Below, in pieces: positions 19,442-28,785 of a DNA stretch of 64,000 nucleotides. The position numbers and the translations under genes were made by a program. The notes under the pieces are model-generated. The model searched no databases and was not told the origin of the DNA. It worked only from the letters and a program-made list of their open reading frames with translations. Position 1 is the stretch's first letter; every line of letters begins with the position of its first letter. This DNA is from Phycisphaerales bacterium (GTDB lineage: Bacteria; Planctomycetota; Phycisphaerae; Phycisphaerales; UBA1924): the NCBI GenBank assembly GCA_022072615.1, contig JAJVHS010000045.1:62001-126000 (forward strand). Reading direction: 5' to 3'.

Positions 19442-20698
19442 ATGACGATCCGCCGTCTCCCTGAAGATTTCCTCGTCTTTGAACGCCCGACCGAGGCGTT
19501 CCTCGCATCGCTGCGCCCCGAACCTTCCGCCGCCGCCACGCACGCGGTCTACGAGCTCACCAAGACCTCCCGCACGACGCCCGAGGCCGCGACCGAGCTC
19601 GCCAAGGCTCTGAAGATCCGGCCCGGCGCCGTCTCGTACGCCGGGCTCAAGGACAAGCACGCCCGCACGACGCAGTTCTTCTCCGCGGAGCTTTCATCGA
19701 TGCGCGGCGGTGGATCCGGGAAGGACTCACCGCCGCCGGTCGTCCCGCCCGAGCTCACCGGCCGGCAATGGTCCGGTCGGCTCGTGGGCTGGAGCGACCA
19801 CGTGCTCCAGGCCTCCGACATCGAGGGCAACCGCTTCGAGATCGTCGTGCGCGATCTCGCGCGGGAAACGTGCTCGGAGATGGACCGCCGGGCCGCGCTG
19901 CTCCGCGACAGCGATTCAACGACTGAGTCGGCATCGCTCCTCTTTGTGAACTACTTCGGCGCCCAGCGCTTCGGGTCGGCCCGTCACAAGCAGGGATTCA
20001 TCGCGCCGCACCTCATCCGCGGCGACTTCGAGCAGGCCCTGAGGCTGGCGATCGCGACCCCTGCTCGCAAGGACGCCGGGCGGGCGCGCTTCTTCACGCG
20101 GACCGCCGCCGCCAAATGGGGCGATTGGAAGACGCTGGCCGCCGAGCTTCCCCGCTGCCCCGAGCGAGCGCCGATCGAAGCGCTCGCCGCCGGACACGAC
20201 TTCCGCGACGCGTTCGCCACGCTGCCCAATTTCCTCCAGGCGATGTACGTCGAGGCCTACCAGTCGCACCTCTGGAACCGGATCGCCCGGGAGCTTGCCG
20301 CGAAACTCGCCCAGGGCCCCGAGCAGTGCCTCCGCTCGGACGATCAGTTCGGCGAGATGCTGTTCCCGCCGGCCGACCACATCGGTGAATCCTGGCGCCA
20401 GCTCAACCTGCCGGTGCTCGGGCCTAACACGCAGATCGTCGAACCGTGGTCGCACGCCGCGACATCGGTGCTCAAGGATGAGGGAATCGCCGCGTCGGAC
20501 CTGCGGATCCCGGGCCTTCGGCGGCCCTTCTTCGGCGAAGCGCCGCGGGATTTCATCGCCCGGGCCCACCGCTTCACGCTCTCGCCGCCCCGGCCCGATG
20601 ATCTGTCTCCGGGCCGCAGGCGCCTGTGCCGGACGGTGGCGTTCGAACTCGGTCGCGGCTCGTACGCGACGGTCGTGCTGCGAGCGCTCGGACAGTAA
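19442..20698 (+). CDS. truD: tRNA pseudouridine(13) synthase TruD
   Basis: IRRLPEDFLVFE, VSYAGLKDKHARTTQFFS, NYFGAQRFG, MYVEAYQSHLWNRIA, FFGEAPRDF. Confidence 0.93.
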   Translation: MTIRRLPEDFLVFERPTEAFLASLRPEPSAAATHAVYELTKTSRTTPEAATELAKALKIRPGAVSYAGLKDKHARTTQFFSAELSSMRGGGSGKDSPPPVVPPELTGRQWSGRLVGWSDHVLQASDIEGNRFEIVVRDLARETCSEMDRRAALLRDSDSTTESASLLFVNYFGAQRFGSARHKQGFIAPHLIRGDFEQALRLAIATPARKDAGRARFFTRTAAAKWGDWKTLAAELPRCPERAPIEALAAGHDFRDAFATLPNFLQAMYVEAYQSHLWNRIARELAAKLAQGPEQCLRSDDQFGEMLFPPADHIGESWRQLNLPVLGPNTQIVEPWSHAATSVLKDEGIAASDLRIPGLRRPFFGEAPRDFIARAHRFTLSPPRPDDLSPGRRRLCRTVAFELGRGSYATVVLRALGQ

Positions 20699-20807
20699 CC
20701 CAGGTTCGTTCGCCAGACCCTTCCCGACGGTCATCGTCCGCCGCGTCCTCCAGGCGCGGCCGCGATCCTCCGAAGCGCCCTGGCAGGACGTCCGCCGAGC
20801 GGCGGAA

Positions 20808-20838
20808 TAAAAAGGGCCCCCGCACGCGCGGGAGCCCT
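20808..20838 (-). terminator. Rho-independent terminator for minus-strand metalloprotease gene
   Basis: minus strand agggctcccgcg-cgtg-cgggggccct then TTTTTATT. Confidence 0.75.
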
Positions 20839-20867
20839 GGTCGATTCGCAAAGATTCTTCTCAGCGA

Positions 20868-23609
20868 TCAGCAGCCGGCTTCGAACGCCAGGACGAAGGC
20901 GTCGAAGTCTTCGGTGTCGACGAACCCGCTGCCATCGAAGTCGGCCTCATCAACACCGGCCTCGAAGGCGACCACGAACGCGTCGTAGTCCTCGGTGTCG
21001 ACGAACCCGCTGCCGTCAAAGTCGGCCGGGCAGCCGCAATCGATGCTGAACACGCGGAAGTCGTCGATGCCGGCGTCGACGATGTCGGCGGGCGACTTAT
21101 CCGCCGCGCGGAACCGGACCTTCATCGTCGCGGTCGGCGCCACGAACGTCGTGGGGTCGACCTCGCGGTACACCCAGCCGCCCGCGCTGACGCCGCTGAC
21201 CTTCTCGACTTCGGTCCACGACGTCCCGTTGTCGTTGGAGATCTCGACGATCAGGTAGTTGTTGGCGTCCGAGCCGTCGTCGTTGTAGAACCAGCGCTGG
21301 TACGCCAGTGCCGGATTCTCCACGCCGACCAGGCTGAAGGCCGGAGAGGTCAGGATCGTGTCGCCACCGTCGATGTCGGACTGGTCGGCCGTCCCGCCCG
21401 GGTTTCCGATGCCCGTGACCCAGCACTTCACGCCCGATCCGCCCGTGGCATCGTCCTCGGGAGCAACCGGGGCGCCGTTGCCGTCGGTCGTGCCGTTGGG
21501 ATCACCCTGCTGCCAGCGTCCCTGGAGGCCCAGGCCGATCGAGCCCGACACCGCGAAGGCGGACGTGCCCTCGAAGTCATCCGCGAAGGCGACCGGGCCG
21601 GAGCTGACGACCACGTAGGAGTAGGCGCCCGTCGGCGGGTCGAAGTAGCCCGACGGATTCTCGGTGGTGTCCACCGAGAAGCGATACTCGAAGACGTCGC
21701 CGCAGCCGCCGGCCGGAATCGTCACGGAGTAGTTGTCCCCGCTCGTGTTGGTGAGCGAGATCGTGGTGAAAGGATCGCCGGGGCTGGTGCGGTACTCGAC
21801 CACCGCCGACGCCGGGATGACGTGCTCGTACCCGTTGGTGATCTGCAGCGTGATGTCCGTCGGCTCGTTGTTCACGCCGGTGGTCGGACGCCCGTCGGGG
21901 TACAGGAAGACCAGCGGGTGGACCTCGGGCAGGTCGATGTTGTGCTTGCCGAAGGCGTAGGTCAGGGACGCGTAGTTCGGCGTGCCGTTGAGCAGCGTGC
22001 CGTCGTCGTCATCGACGGTCGCGACCTCGATCGCGGTCTGCGGCCACGCGCCGTTGCTGCTGTTCTGCTCGCCCACCGTGACCAGCGACCAGTCGACGTG
22101 CAGGTCGCCCGCGATCTGCAGGGCCGGCGCCGACCCGTAATCGTCCGAGAGCTTCAGCCGCAGGTCGCGCCAGACGCCCGCGAGCACCTGTCCGCAGTCG
22201 TGGATCGCCCCCGAGCAGGGGTACTGCTTGTTGGCGGCGTCGATGTTGCGGATGTGGCAGCCCGATCCGCAGAAGTTCGTCCCGATGATGCCGGTGTCGT
22301 GGATGAGCACGCCGCAGGAGTCACCGTAGCCCTCGCCGAAGGCGTTCTGCGCGAGCCCCAGGCGGTTGACGACGAAGTGGCCGTACTCGTGCGACACGAT
22401 GTCCGCGTACGCCGTGTTCACGCAGCCGCCGGCGGCGCGGAAGAAGTTGATCGAGCTGCCGTCGAAGTACGCGTTGCACGACGAGTTGATGTTGACGTTC
22501 GCCGGGATCTGGATGTCAAGGGCCGTGAACGAGGGCACGCGGTCCTTGAAGTGCTGGTGCGTCTTGATGGTGTGCACGAAGGCGTTGGCCTGCGCGGTGG
22601 TGAACTGCGAGGGCGAGTTGTTGAGCAGGAAGTTCGCCGGCCCGGGGGGCGTGACGTTGAGGGTCTGGTTGAGGATCGTGGTGCCCGTCTGGTCCACCAC
22701 CCGCACCCACGTCCCGTTGTTCAGGGACACCGAGAGGTTGACCGCCGTCGAACCCGCGTAGGGCATCAGGAAGTTGCCCAGGAAGTCGGTCTCGACCGTG
22801 GCCGGCCCCGTCACCCGCACCAGGTCCACCGGCGTCAGGACCGCCGGGTTCGAACCGGTGTCGGGCAGGACGCCGGGCGTCGCCTTGACCTGGACGTTGC
22901 CGGTGATGTCCACGTACGAGATCATGTCGCGGGCCTCGACCATCACGCCGGTCGAGGTGTCCACGAAGAACTGGTAGGACTTGGGGTTCTCGAGGTTGTT
23001 GTTGCGGCCCGTGAACGTCCACGCGATGCGGGGGTTGGGATCAAGCCCGGTCAGCGCCAGCGCCGAGTCATGAACGACCAGCGTCGGCTCGGACCACTCC
23101 ATCATGTCGGCGTACGCGGGCATGTCGCGGATCGCGGAGATGGCGTCCGACGCCGACACCGTCATCGGCGCAAAGCCCGACGCGGGCTCGGAGGTGAACC
23201 GGCCGGACGCGAGCGTCACGCGGTTGCCGGCGGGGTGGACGACGATGCGGGCAAAGCCGCGGTCGACTGGCAGGCCCGCGACGTACTGCTCGTACGCGAT
23301 CACGGTGGAGCCGTTCTGGATGACGTTGGCGCGCGTCGCACGCAGATCGAGCTGGCCGGCGCCGAAGTCGCCGCCGTGCTGGGCCCAGAACCGCTCGGCC
23401 GCCTGCTCGGGGGTCGCGCCGCCGGTCATGGGAACGCCGTAGAGCGAGACGAGCTTGCCGTCCTGGGTCAGTGCCCGGGCGCCGGCGTACTGCTTCAGTG
23501 CGGTCGAATCCGGCCGTGACGCCGCGATCACGATGTCGTTGGCCGCCGTCGCGGCCGTCGCCGTCAGAGCAAGCCCCGCCAGCAGCGCGTACTTTCCTGC
23601 CATTCTCAT
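20868..23609 (-). CDS. Secreted zinc metalloprotease (HEYGH, M4/M36-like) with GC-terminal dockerin-like repeats
   Basis: Signal peptide; VSHEYGHFVVNRL; C-terminus CPADFDGSGFVDTEDYDAFVVAFEAGVDEADFDGSGFVDTEDFDAFVLAFEAGC*. Confidence 0.85.
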   Translation of the reverse strand: MRMAGKYALLAGLALTATAATAANDIVIAASRPDSTALKQYAGARALTQDGKLVSLYGVPMTGGATPEQAAERFWAQHGGDFGAGQLDLRATRANVIQNGSTVIAYEQYVAGLPVDRGFARIVVHPAGNRVTLASGRFTSEPASGFAPMTVSASDAISAIRDMPAYADMMEWSEPTLVVHDSALALTGLDPNPRIAWTFTGRNNNLENPKSYQFFVDTSTGVMVEARDMISYVDITGNVQVKATPGVLPDTGSNPAVLTPVDLVRVTGPATVETDFLGNFLMPYAGSTAVNLSVSLNNGTWVRVVDQTGTTILNQTLNVTPPGPANFLLNNSPSQFTTAQANAFVHTIKTHQHFKDRVPSFTALDIQIPANVNINSSCNAYFDGSSINFFRAAGGCVNTAYADIVSHEYGHFVVNRLGLAQNAFGEGYGDSCGVLIHDTGIIGTNFCGSGCHIRNIDAANKQYPCSGAIHDCGQVLAGVWRDLRLKLSDDYGSAPALQIAGDLHVDWSLVTVGEQNSSNGAWPQTAIEVATVDDDDGTLLNGTPNYASLTYAFGKHNIDLPEVHPLVFLYPDGRPTTGVNNEPTDITLQITNGYEHVIPASAVVEYRTSPGDPFTTISLTNTSGDNYSVTIPAGGCGDVFEYRFSVDTTENPSGYFDPPTGAYSYVVVSSGPVAFADDFEGTSAFAVSGSIGLGLQGRWQQGDPNGTTDGNGAPVAPEDDATGGSGVKCWVTGIGNPGGTADQSDIDGGDTILTSPAFSLVGVENPALAYQRWFYNDDGSDANNYLIVEISNDNGTSWTEVEKVSGVSAGGWVYREVDPTTFVAPTATMKVRFRAADKSPADIVDAGIDDFRVFSIDCGCPADFDGSGFVDTEDYDAFVVAFEAGVDEADFDGSGFVDTEDFDAFVLAFEAGC

Positions 23610-23802
23610 TGAGACTCCCTTCCGCGCCCACCGCGGTGGGACGCTTGCAACCCCGCACGCCTCAGGTATCGACGATCACATCCACGCCGGCCAGCCGCCC
23701 GGCGACCCTCCGAATCGAAACATCTTCCAGGAATCGGCCCGGGCGCGTCGCCGCGTCCGGGTCGTGAGGTTCCAGTGTCGCGTTTTTTCCGGACGCGTCA
23801 AG

Positions 23803-26238
23803 TCAGCAGCCGGCCTCGAACAGCGGGACGAAGGTGTTGAAATCGTCGACATCGACGAAGCCCGTCCCGTCGATGTCCGCCGAATCGTCGCCCGCCTCGA
23901 ACGCGAGAATGAACGCGGTGTAGTCCTCGACGTCGACGAAGCCCGACCCGTCAAAGTCGGCCAGGCAGATCACGTCCAGTGTGGCCGGGTCGCTGGTCAC
24001 CGTCCCGCAGCCGTTGGACACGCGGACCGAGTACTGGCCCTCGTCCCCCAGCGTGGCGCTGGCGATCGAGTACGACGGCCCGGTCGCACCGAGGATGTCC
24101 GATCCATCCTTCATCCACTGGTAGTCCAGGGAGGCGCCCGAGGCGGTCACGGAGAACGACGCGGGGCTGAAGACGTCCACGGTCTGGTTCGTCGGGTCCG
24201 CCGTGATGGTCGGCGCCACGCACGTGCTCACGTCGCCGGTGATCACCAGCGCGTAGCCCTGCTTGTTCGCCGCGTTCACCGTCGGCGCGTCGACCGTGAC
24301 CGTCCACTGGCCGACCACCGGGCTGGTCCGCAGGACCATCTCGACGTTGTTGCGGATGTCGGAGGTCCCGCCCGTCGTCGACTGGTTGCTCGCAAAGACG
24401 TTGCCGCGGTACACGGTGCCGAGCGGGTCCGTGACCGTGAGGTTCAGGTTGTTGATGTACGCGGGGTTGGCGTTGACGGCCGCGGGCGGCTCGGTCCAGA
24501 CCAGCGTGATCTTCAGCGGGGCGTTGGCCGAGTTGGTCGAGAACTGGTACTGCGTCGACTGGCCGGTCGTAAAGCCGTTGGCGTTGCGCACGTCGTACGC
24601 AATCAGCTTGCTGAGGTTGCCGGCGAAGTACAGCGCGTTGTCCAGCAGCACCCGTCCCCAGCCTTCCTGGTTGCTCGGGTACCCGCTGATCCCCGTCATG
24701 TCGACGCAGGAATTGAGCAGCGTGGCCTTGACCAGGGCGCTGCTGGGCGTCATCGAGTTGGCGAGGACCGCCGTGCCCGTGGGGTAGTAGCCGTCGGCGT
24801 AGTACTGCCGCACCAGCGTCGCGGCCCCGGCGACGGCGGGGCTGGCCATCGACGTGCCCGTCATGCCCGTCACGCTGCAGGTCGTGCCCGAATTGGCGCT
24901 CTGGGTGCTGCACCCCGGGAGGTAGGCCTCGGGCTTGCGCCGACCGTCGTTGGTGGTTCCGGTCCCGCCGGAGCAGAAGTTGCCCTGGCTGGGCGTGTCG
25001 GCGCTGGCGCCGACGGCGACGCAGTTCTTGGCGTTCTCCGGCGTCTTCAGCGTGCTCATGTTCGTCGCGGCGAACAGCACCAGGCTGTCTTCCTTGCTGA
25101 AGCTGTGGCTGTCGATCTGGCGGCAGTGGCTGGTGTAGGCCGTGGTCCCGTCGTCACCCCAGCTGTTGGTGTGCACCCGGGCGCCGTCGGTGTAGGCCGC
25201 GTTGAGGTTGGTCTCGAGGTTCGAGCTGGTGATGATGAACAGGCTCGTGTAGGAGATCTTGGCCCGGTACGCCAGCCCGTCGTGCGTGGTGTACGTGTCG
25301 TACGGAGCGTTGTCGCCGGCCGCCGTGCCCGCCACGTGGGTCCCGTGCGAGTCGCTGCCGGTGCCGCCGCGGTGAGCGACGATCTTGCGGTGGGTCAGCC
25401 CGATCGCGACGGCGTCGTCGAACATGCAGTGCGATTCACGCAGCGGCCCGTCGATGATCCCGATGATCTGGCCCAATCCCTGGATGCCGGCGTTCCACAC
25501 CGGAGTCTGGGAGCTGACGTTGCTCTGGGCGATCCAGCGGTTCGAGTCGTTCCGCACCGCGATCTCGGACGCTTCCTCGATGAACATCACCGAGTCCACC
25601 CCCGCGATCCGCGTCGCCGCCGCCGTCGGGATGATCGCGTCGATGTACGTGTCCGCCTCGACGACCTCCACGTTGTTGACCTGCCCGCCCGACGCCTGGA
25701 TCTCGTCGACCGCGTCGATCGCCGACGCGTTCTCGTGCAGCACCACCGTCACCCACGAGAGCCCGTTGGCGCGGTCGGCCAGGCGCTGGTCGCTGGTCAC
25801 CGGACGCGTCCCGAGCTCGGGGTCGATCTTCCACGCCGGCTGCATCGTCCCCACCCAGGACACAAAGCCCAGGTCACGCAGCGCCGCCGCCGACGTGTTC
25901 TCCAGCTTGGCGACGTACGCGTAATGCGGCAGATACTGGCCGATCACCGCGCCCGCGCCGCGAAGGGCGTCCAGCCGGGCCGCGTCGAGCTGCCCGTCAA
26001 GCTGGAGGACGTAGTACCGGTCCACCGCAAACGGCTCGTCCCCGTCCAGCAGGTTCACCAGCTGCCGAGTATCGATACGGCCGGTGCGCAGGTCCAGGGT
26101 GTCACGCTGGCTCGCGGTGATGTCCATGGTCGCCAGCGAACGGCCGATCCCGGCCGACGCCGGCATCGCCAGACCCGCCACCAGCGCCAGACACGCCGCG
26201 CCCAGACGAACACGCACCGATCGGTCATCGATACCCAT
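23803..26238 (-). CDS. Secreted S8 subtilisin-like protease with GC-terminal dockerin-like repeats
   Basis: GIIDGPL, DSHGTHVAGTAAGD, GTSMASPAVAGAATLV; C-terminus CLADFDGSGFVDVEDYTAFILAFEAGDDSADIDGTGFVDVDDFNTFVPLFEAGC*. Confidence 0.92.
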   Translation of the reverse strand: MGIDDRSVRVRLGAACLALVAGLAMPASAGIGRSLATMDITASQRDTLDLRTGRIDTRQLVNLLDGDEPFAVDRYYVLQLDGQLDAARLDALRGAGAVIGQYLPHYAYVAKLENTSAAALRDLGFVSWVGTMQPAWKIDPELGTRPVTSDQRLADRANGLSWVTVVLHENASAIDAVDEIQASGGQVNNVEVVEADTYIDAIIPTAAATRIAGVDSVMFIEEASEIAVRNDSNRWIAQSNVSSQTPVWNAGIQGLGQIIGIIDGPLRESHCMFDDAVAIGLTHRKIVAHRGGTGSDSHGTHVAGTAAGDNAPYDTYTTHDGLAYRAKISYTSLFIITSSNLETNLNAAYTDGARVHTNSWGDDGTTAYTSHCRQIDSHSFSKEDSLVLFAATNMSTLKTPENAKNCVAVGASADTPSQGNFCSGGTGTTNDGRRKPEAYLPGCSTQSANSGTTCSVTGMTGTSMASPAVAGAATLVRQYYADGYYPTGTAVLANSMTPSSALVKATLLNSCVDMTGISGYPSNQEGWGRVLLDNALYFAGNLSKLIAYDVRNANGFTTGQSTQYQFSTNSANAPLKITLVWTEPPAAVNANPAYINNLNLTVTDPLGTVYRGNVFASNQSTTGGTSDIRNNVEMVLRTSPVVGQWTVTVDAPTVNAANKQGYALVITGDVSTCVAPTITADPTNQTVDVFSPASFSVTASGASLDYQWMKDGSDILGATGPSYSIASATLGDEGQYSVRVSNGCGTVTSDPATLDVICLADFDGSGFVDVEDYTAFILAFEAGDDSADIDGTGFVDVDDFNTFVPLFEAGC

Positions 26239-26465
26239 GCCAGCATCTCCCTTCATGACGGGCATCCCCGGGCGAACGCCCGGGAATCAGAACGAGACTA
26301 CCTCACCTGCCGCCGCAAACACAAGGGGAAGGTGACACGCAAGACCCTGTCCAGGCAAGTTTCCCACGAGGAGGCATGGTTCTGTTCGCTTGCCGTGCGG
26401 ACTGGTTCCCTATTCCCAACGTATCGGCCATCCCCCGAACGCCCCCCGCCTCGCGGGCACACGAG

Positions 26466-26471
26466 TACACT
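26466..26471 (+). promoter_or_regulatory. -10 element TACACT, 9 nt before GTG 26481
   Basis: gagTACACTggccccgttGTG; no SD. Confidence 0.5.
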
Positions 26472-26480
26472 GGCCCCGTT

Positions 26481-28190
26481 GTGGGCACCACCTCTTACCA
26501 GCCCTCCGCTGGCGTTCTCCACCTGCAGGCCATCTCCGGGCCGCCGTTGCCGCCGCTGGCGATCCCCTCGGGAAAGCCCGTGATCCTCGGCCGGCAGGCC
26601 GCCTCCGCGGACATCGTCCTCAGCGGTGATCTGAGCGTTTCCAGGAATCACGCCAAGATCCTCCACCGGGGCGGCACCTGGCTCATCTGCGATATCGGAT
26701 CCAAGCACGGCACCTACCTCAACGGCGTCCGCATTCCCCCCCACGAGCTGGCGCCCATCCGCGACGGCGACTTCATCCGCCTCGGACCGTGGACTTTCCA
26801 TGTCGGCGGACCGGCCGCCTCGGGTCCACGCATGCTCTCGACCAACGACGACATCGCCTCCAGCGCCAACCGTGTGCGCCGCGTGGCCGAGCACGAGATG
26901 TCGCTCAAGGTCCGAGAACGGCTCGACCTGCTCATCGACGCCGCCGGCGCCATCGCCACCGCCACCACCATCCAGGCCCTCGCCGCCGCCGCCCTCGAAG
27001 CCCTCATCGGGGGCACCGGGTACCCCCGGGCAGCCTTCATCCGCCGCCTGCACTCGGGCGAGTTCGACGCCGCCTCCCGCGTGGAAGTCGTCGCTTCGCG
27101 CATCGCCAGCATGCCCAGCGGACCTCCCGGCGAGTTCGACTCCTTCAGCCTCACCGTCCTCCGAGCCGCCGACGATGGGAAGGTCGTCGTCCTCGATGGC
27201 AACCCCAGTTCCATCCCGCAAGGCCAGTCGCTCATCGACCTGCGGATCCAGCAGGCCCTGTGCGCCCCGGTCATCGTCGATGGCATTCCCGCGGCATACC
27301 TCTATTTGGACTCGCGCCAGCACGAGGGGCAGCCTCACGGCCCGCTCCAGTCCAGCAACGCTCGGCAGGCGGATGCGCCGGCGTTCGCGGTCGCGATCGC
27401 CCGCGTGTGCGGGCTGGCGATGGCGAACCTCAACCGCCTTGCCCTCGACCGCCGCCGCCGCGAACTCGAGGACGACCTCAACGCCGCCCGGGCCGCGCAG
27501 GCCCTGCTCATGCCCGCCCCGCAGGGACGATTCGGTCCCTACGCCTACGCGGTACGGTCGTGCCCGGGCCGCTTGGTCGCCGGCGACCTCTTCCACGCCC
27601 TGGCGCTCCCCGATGGGCGCACGGCGATCATGATCGGGGACGTCGCCGGCAAGGGGATCGGCGCCGGGATCCTCATGTCCGGGGCCCAGGCGCACCTCAC
27701 CGCCTCGCTCCTGCACCACGCCGACCCCGCCGTCGCGATGCGAGAGGTCAACCGGTTCGTGACCAGCCACGCCGAACCCGGGCGGTTCATCTCGCTCTTC
27801 TGCGCGATCCTCGACCCTGCCGGATCGATGACCTTCGTCGATGCCGGGCACGGCTACTGCATCATGCGCCGACCGGGCGGCGTGCCGAAGCGCATCTGCT
27901 CAGAGGGCGGCCCGCCGCTGGGCGCACAGGCGGAGTACCCCTACGTCAACGACCAGGTCGATTTCCCCGCGGGATCCTCGCTGGTGGTGTTCAGCGACGG
28001 CCTGGCCGAGCAGCCCGCGCCCGACGGCGGACGCTTCGGGGTCCCGCGGGTCGAGAGCCTGTGCGAAACCTGCTCGACCCCCGACGCCGTCGTCGACACG
28101 CTGCTGGCCGAGCTGCGGAAATTCGCGGCGGTCGACTCCCTCGACGACGACGTCACGATCGCGGCGGTGGAGTTCACGGTCGCCCGCTGA
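26481..28190 (+). CDS. FHA - GAF-like - SpoIIE/PP2C phosphatase
   Basis: FHA: LGRQAASADIVLSGDLSVSRNHAKIL...GSKHGTYLNG; PP2C-SpoIIE: GDLFHALALPDGRTAIMIGDVAGKGIGAGILMSG ... LVVFSDGLAEQ ... DDDVTIAAVEF. Upstream ATG 26376 is an alternative start. Confidence 0.9.
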   Translation: MGTTSYQPSAGVLHLQAISGPPLPPLAIPSGKPVILGRQAASADIVLSGDLSVSRNHAKILHRGGTWLICDIGSKHGTYLNGVRIPPHELAPIRDGDFIRLGPWTFHVGGPAASGPRMLSTNDDIASSANRVRRVAEHEMSLKVRERLDLLIDAAGAIATATTIQALAAAALEALIGGTGYPRAAFIRRLHSGEFDAASRVEVVASRIASMPSGPPGEFDSFSLTVLRAADDGKVVVLDGNPSSIPQGQSLIDLRIQQALCAPVIVDGIPAAYLYLDSRQHEGQPHGPLQSSNARQADAPAFAVAIARVCGLAMANLNRLALDRRRRELEDDLNAARAAQALLMPAPQGRFGPYAYAVRSCPGRLVAGDLFHALALPDGRTAIMIGDVAGKGIGAGILMSGAQAHLTASLLHHADPAVAMREVNRFVTSHAEPGRFISLFCAILDPAGSMTFVDAGHGYCIMRRPGGVPKRICSEGGPPLGAQAEYPYVNDQVDFPAGSSLVVFSDGLAEQPAPDGGRFGVPRVESLCETCSTPDAVVDTLLAELRKFAAVDSLDDDVTIAAVEFTVAR

Positions 28191-28196
28191 GCGTGC

Positions 28197-28712
28197 CTAA
28201 TACGACGTCGACCGGACGTTCTCGTCGTTCAACTCACGGAACATCTCGGCGTACGAGCGGTCCGCGAACTCGTAAGAGACGTTCTTGCCCTTGGCCGTCA
28301 CGTCTACCTTGGGCGGGCGGAGCATCTCCCACACCAGAAACGGCACCAGCCCCAGGAGCATGAAACCCGCCGCCGCCCAGCGCCTGAGCGCCCGCGGCTG
28401 CGAGGGGAGCCACCCGAGCGTGTCCACCAGCCACAGCACCGCGCCGCCCACCGCCAGCCCGACGATCCACGTGGTCACCCCGCGGAGCCTGCGATCGAGC
28501 CGCAGGGCACGCGTGCAGACGCCGCACGCGGGCACCTGAACCTTCGGACGCGCTCCGACCGACCACGAGAGCGTCAGGAGTTGATCAAATCCCACGCGCG
28601 ACGCGCGGAACTCGAAGCGGCCGTCGGGGTGCTCGATGCCGCACAGCACGCAGACATCGGGCCATCTCGGCTCGGCCTCGCCATTGAGGGTGACGTCCGA
28701 TGAAACCGGCAT
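28197..28712 (-). CDS. Hypothetical membrane protein with N-terminal paired Cys motifs
   Basis: CVLCG ... CGVC followed by two hydrophobic helices. Confidence 0.55.
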   Translation of the reverse strand: MPVSSDVTLNGEAEPRWPDVCVLCGIEHPDGRFEFRASRVGFDQLLTLSWSVGARPKVQVPACGVCTRALRLDRRLRGVTTWIVGLAVGGAVLWLVDTLGWLPSQPRALRRWAAAGFMLLGLVPFLVWEMLRPPKVDVTAKGKNVSYEFADRSYAEMFRELNDENVRSTSY

Positions 28713-28719
28713 GCGGGCG

Positions 28720-28725
28720 AGTGTA
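28720..28725 (-). promoter_or_regulatory. -10 element TACACT, 7 nt before ATG 28712
   Basis: minus strand aggTACACTcgcccgcATG; no SD. Confidence 0.55.
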
Positions 28726-28785
28726 CCTGTTGGCGCGGCGCATGACCGACCTCGGCGCAGAGCCTTTCGAGTCGGTCGCTCCGCC

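Noticed and set aside
21822-26583. 565-aa and 1042-aa plus-strand ORFs opposite the two protease genes
   Set aside because: Arg/Val/His-rich shadow ORFs antisense to clear secreted proteases
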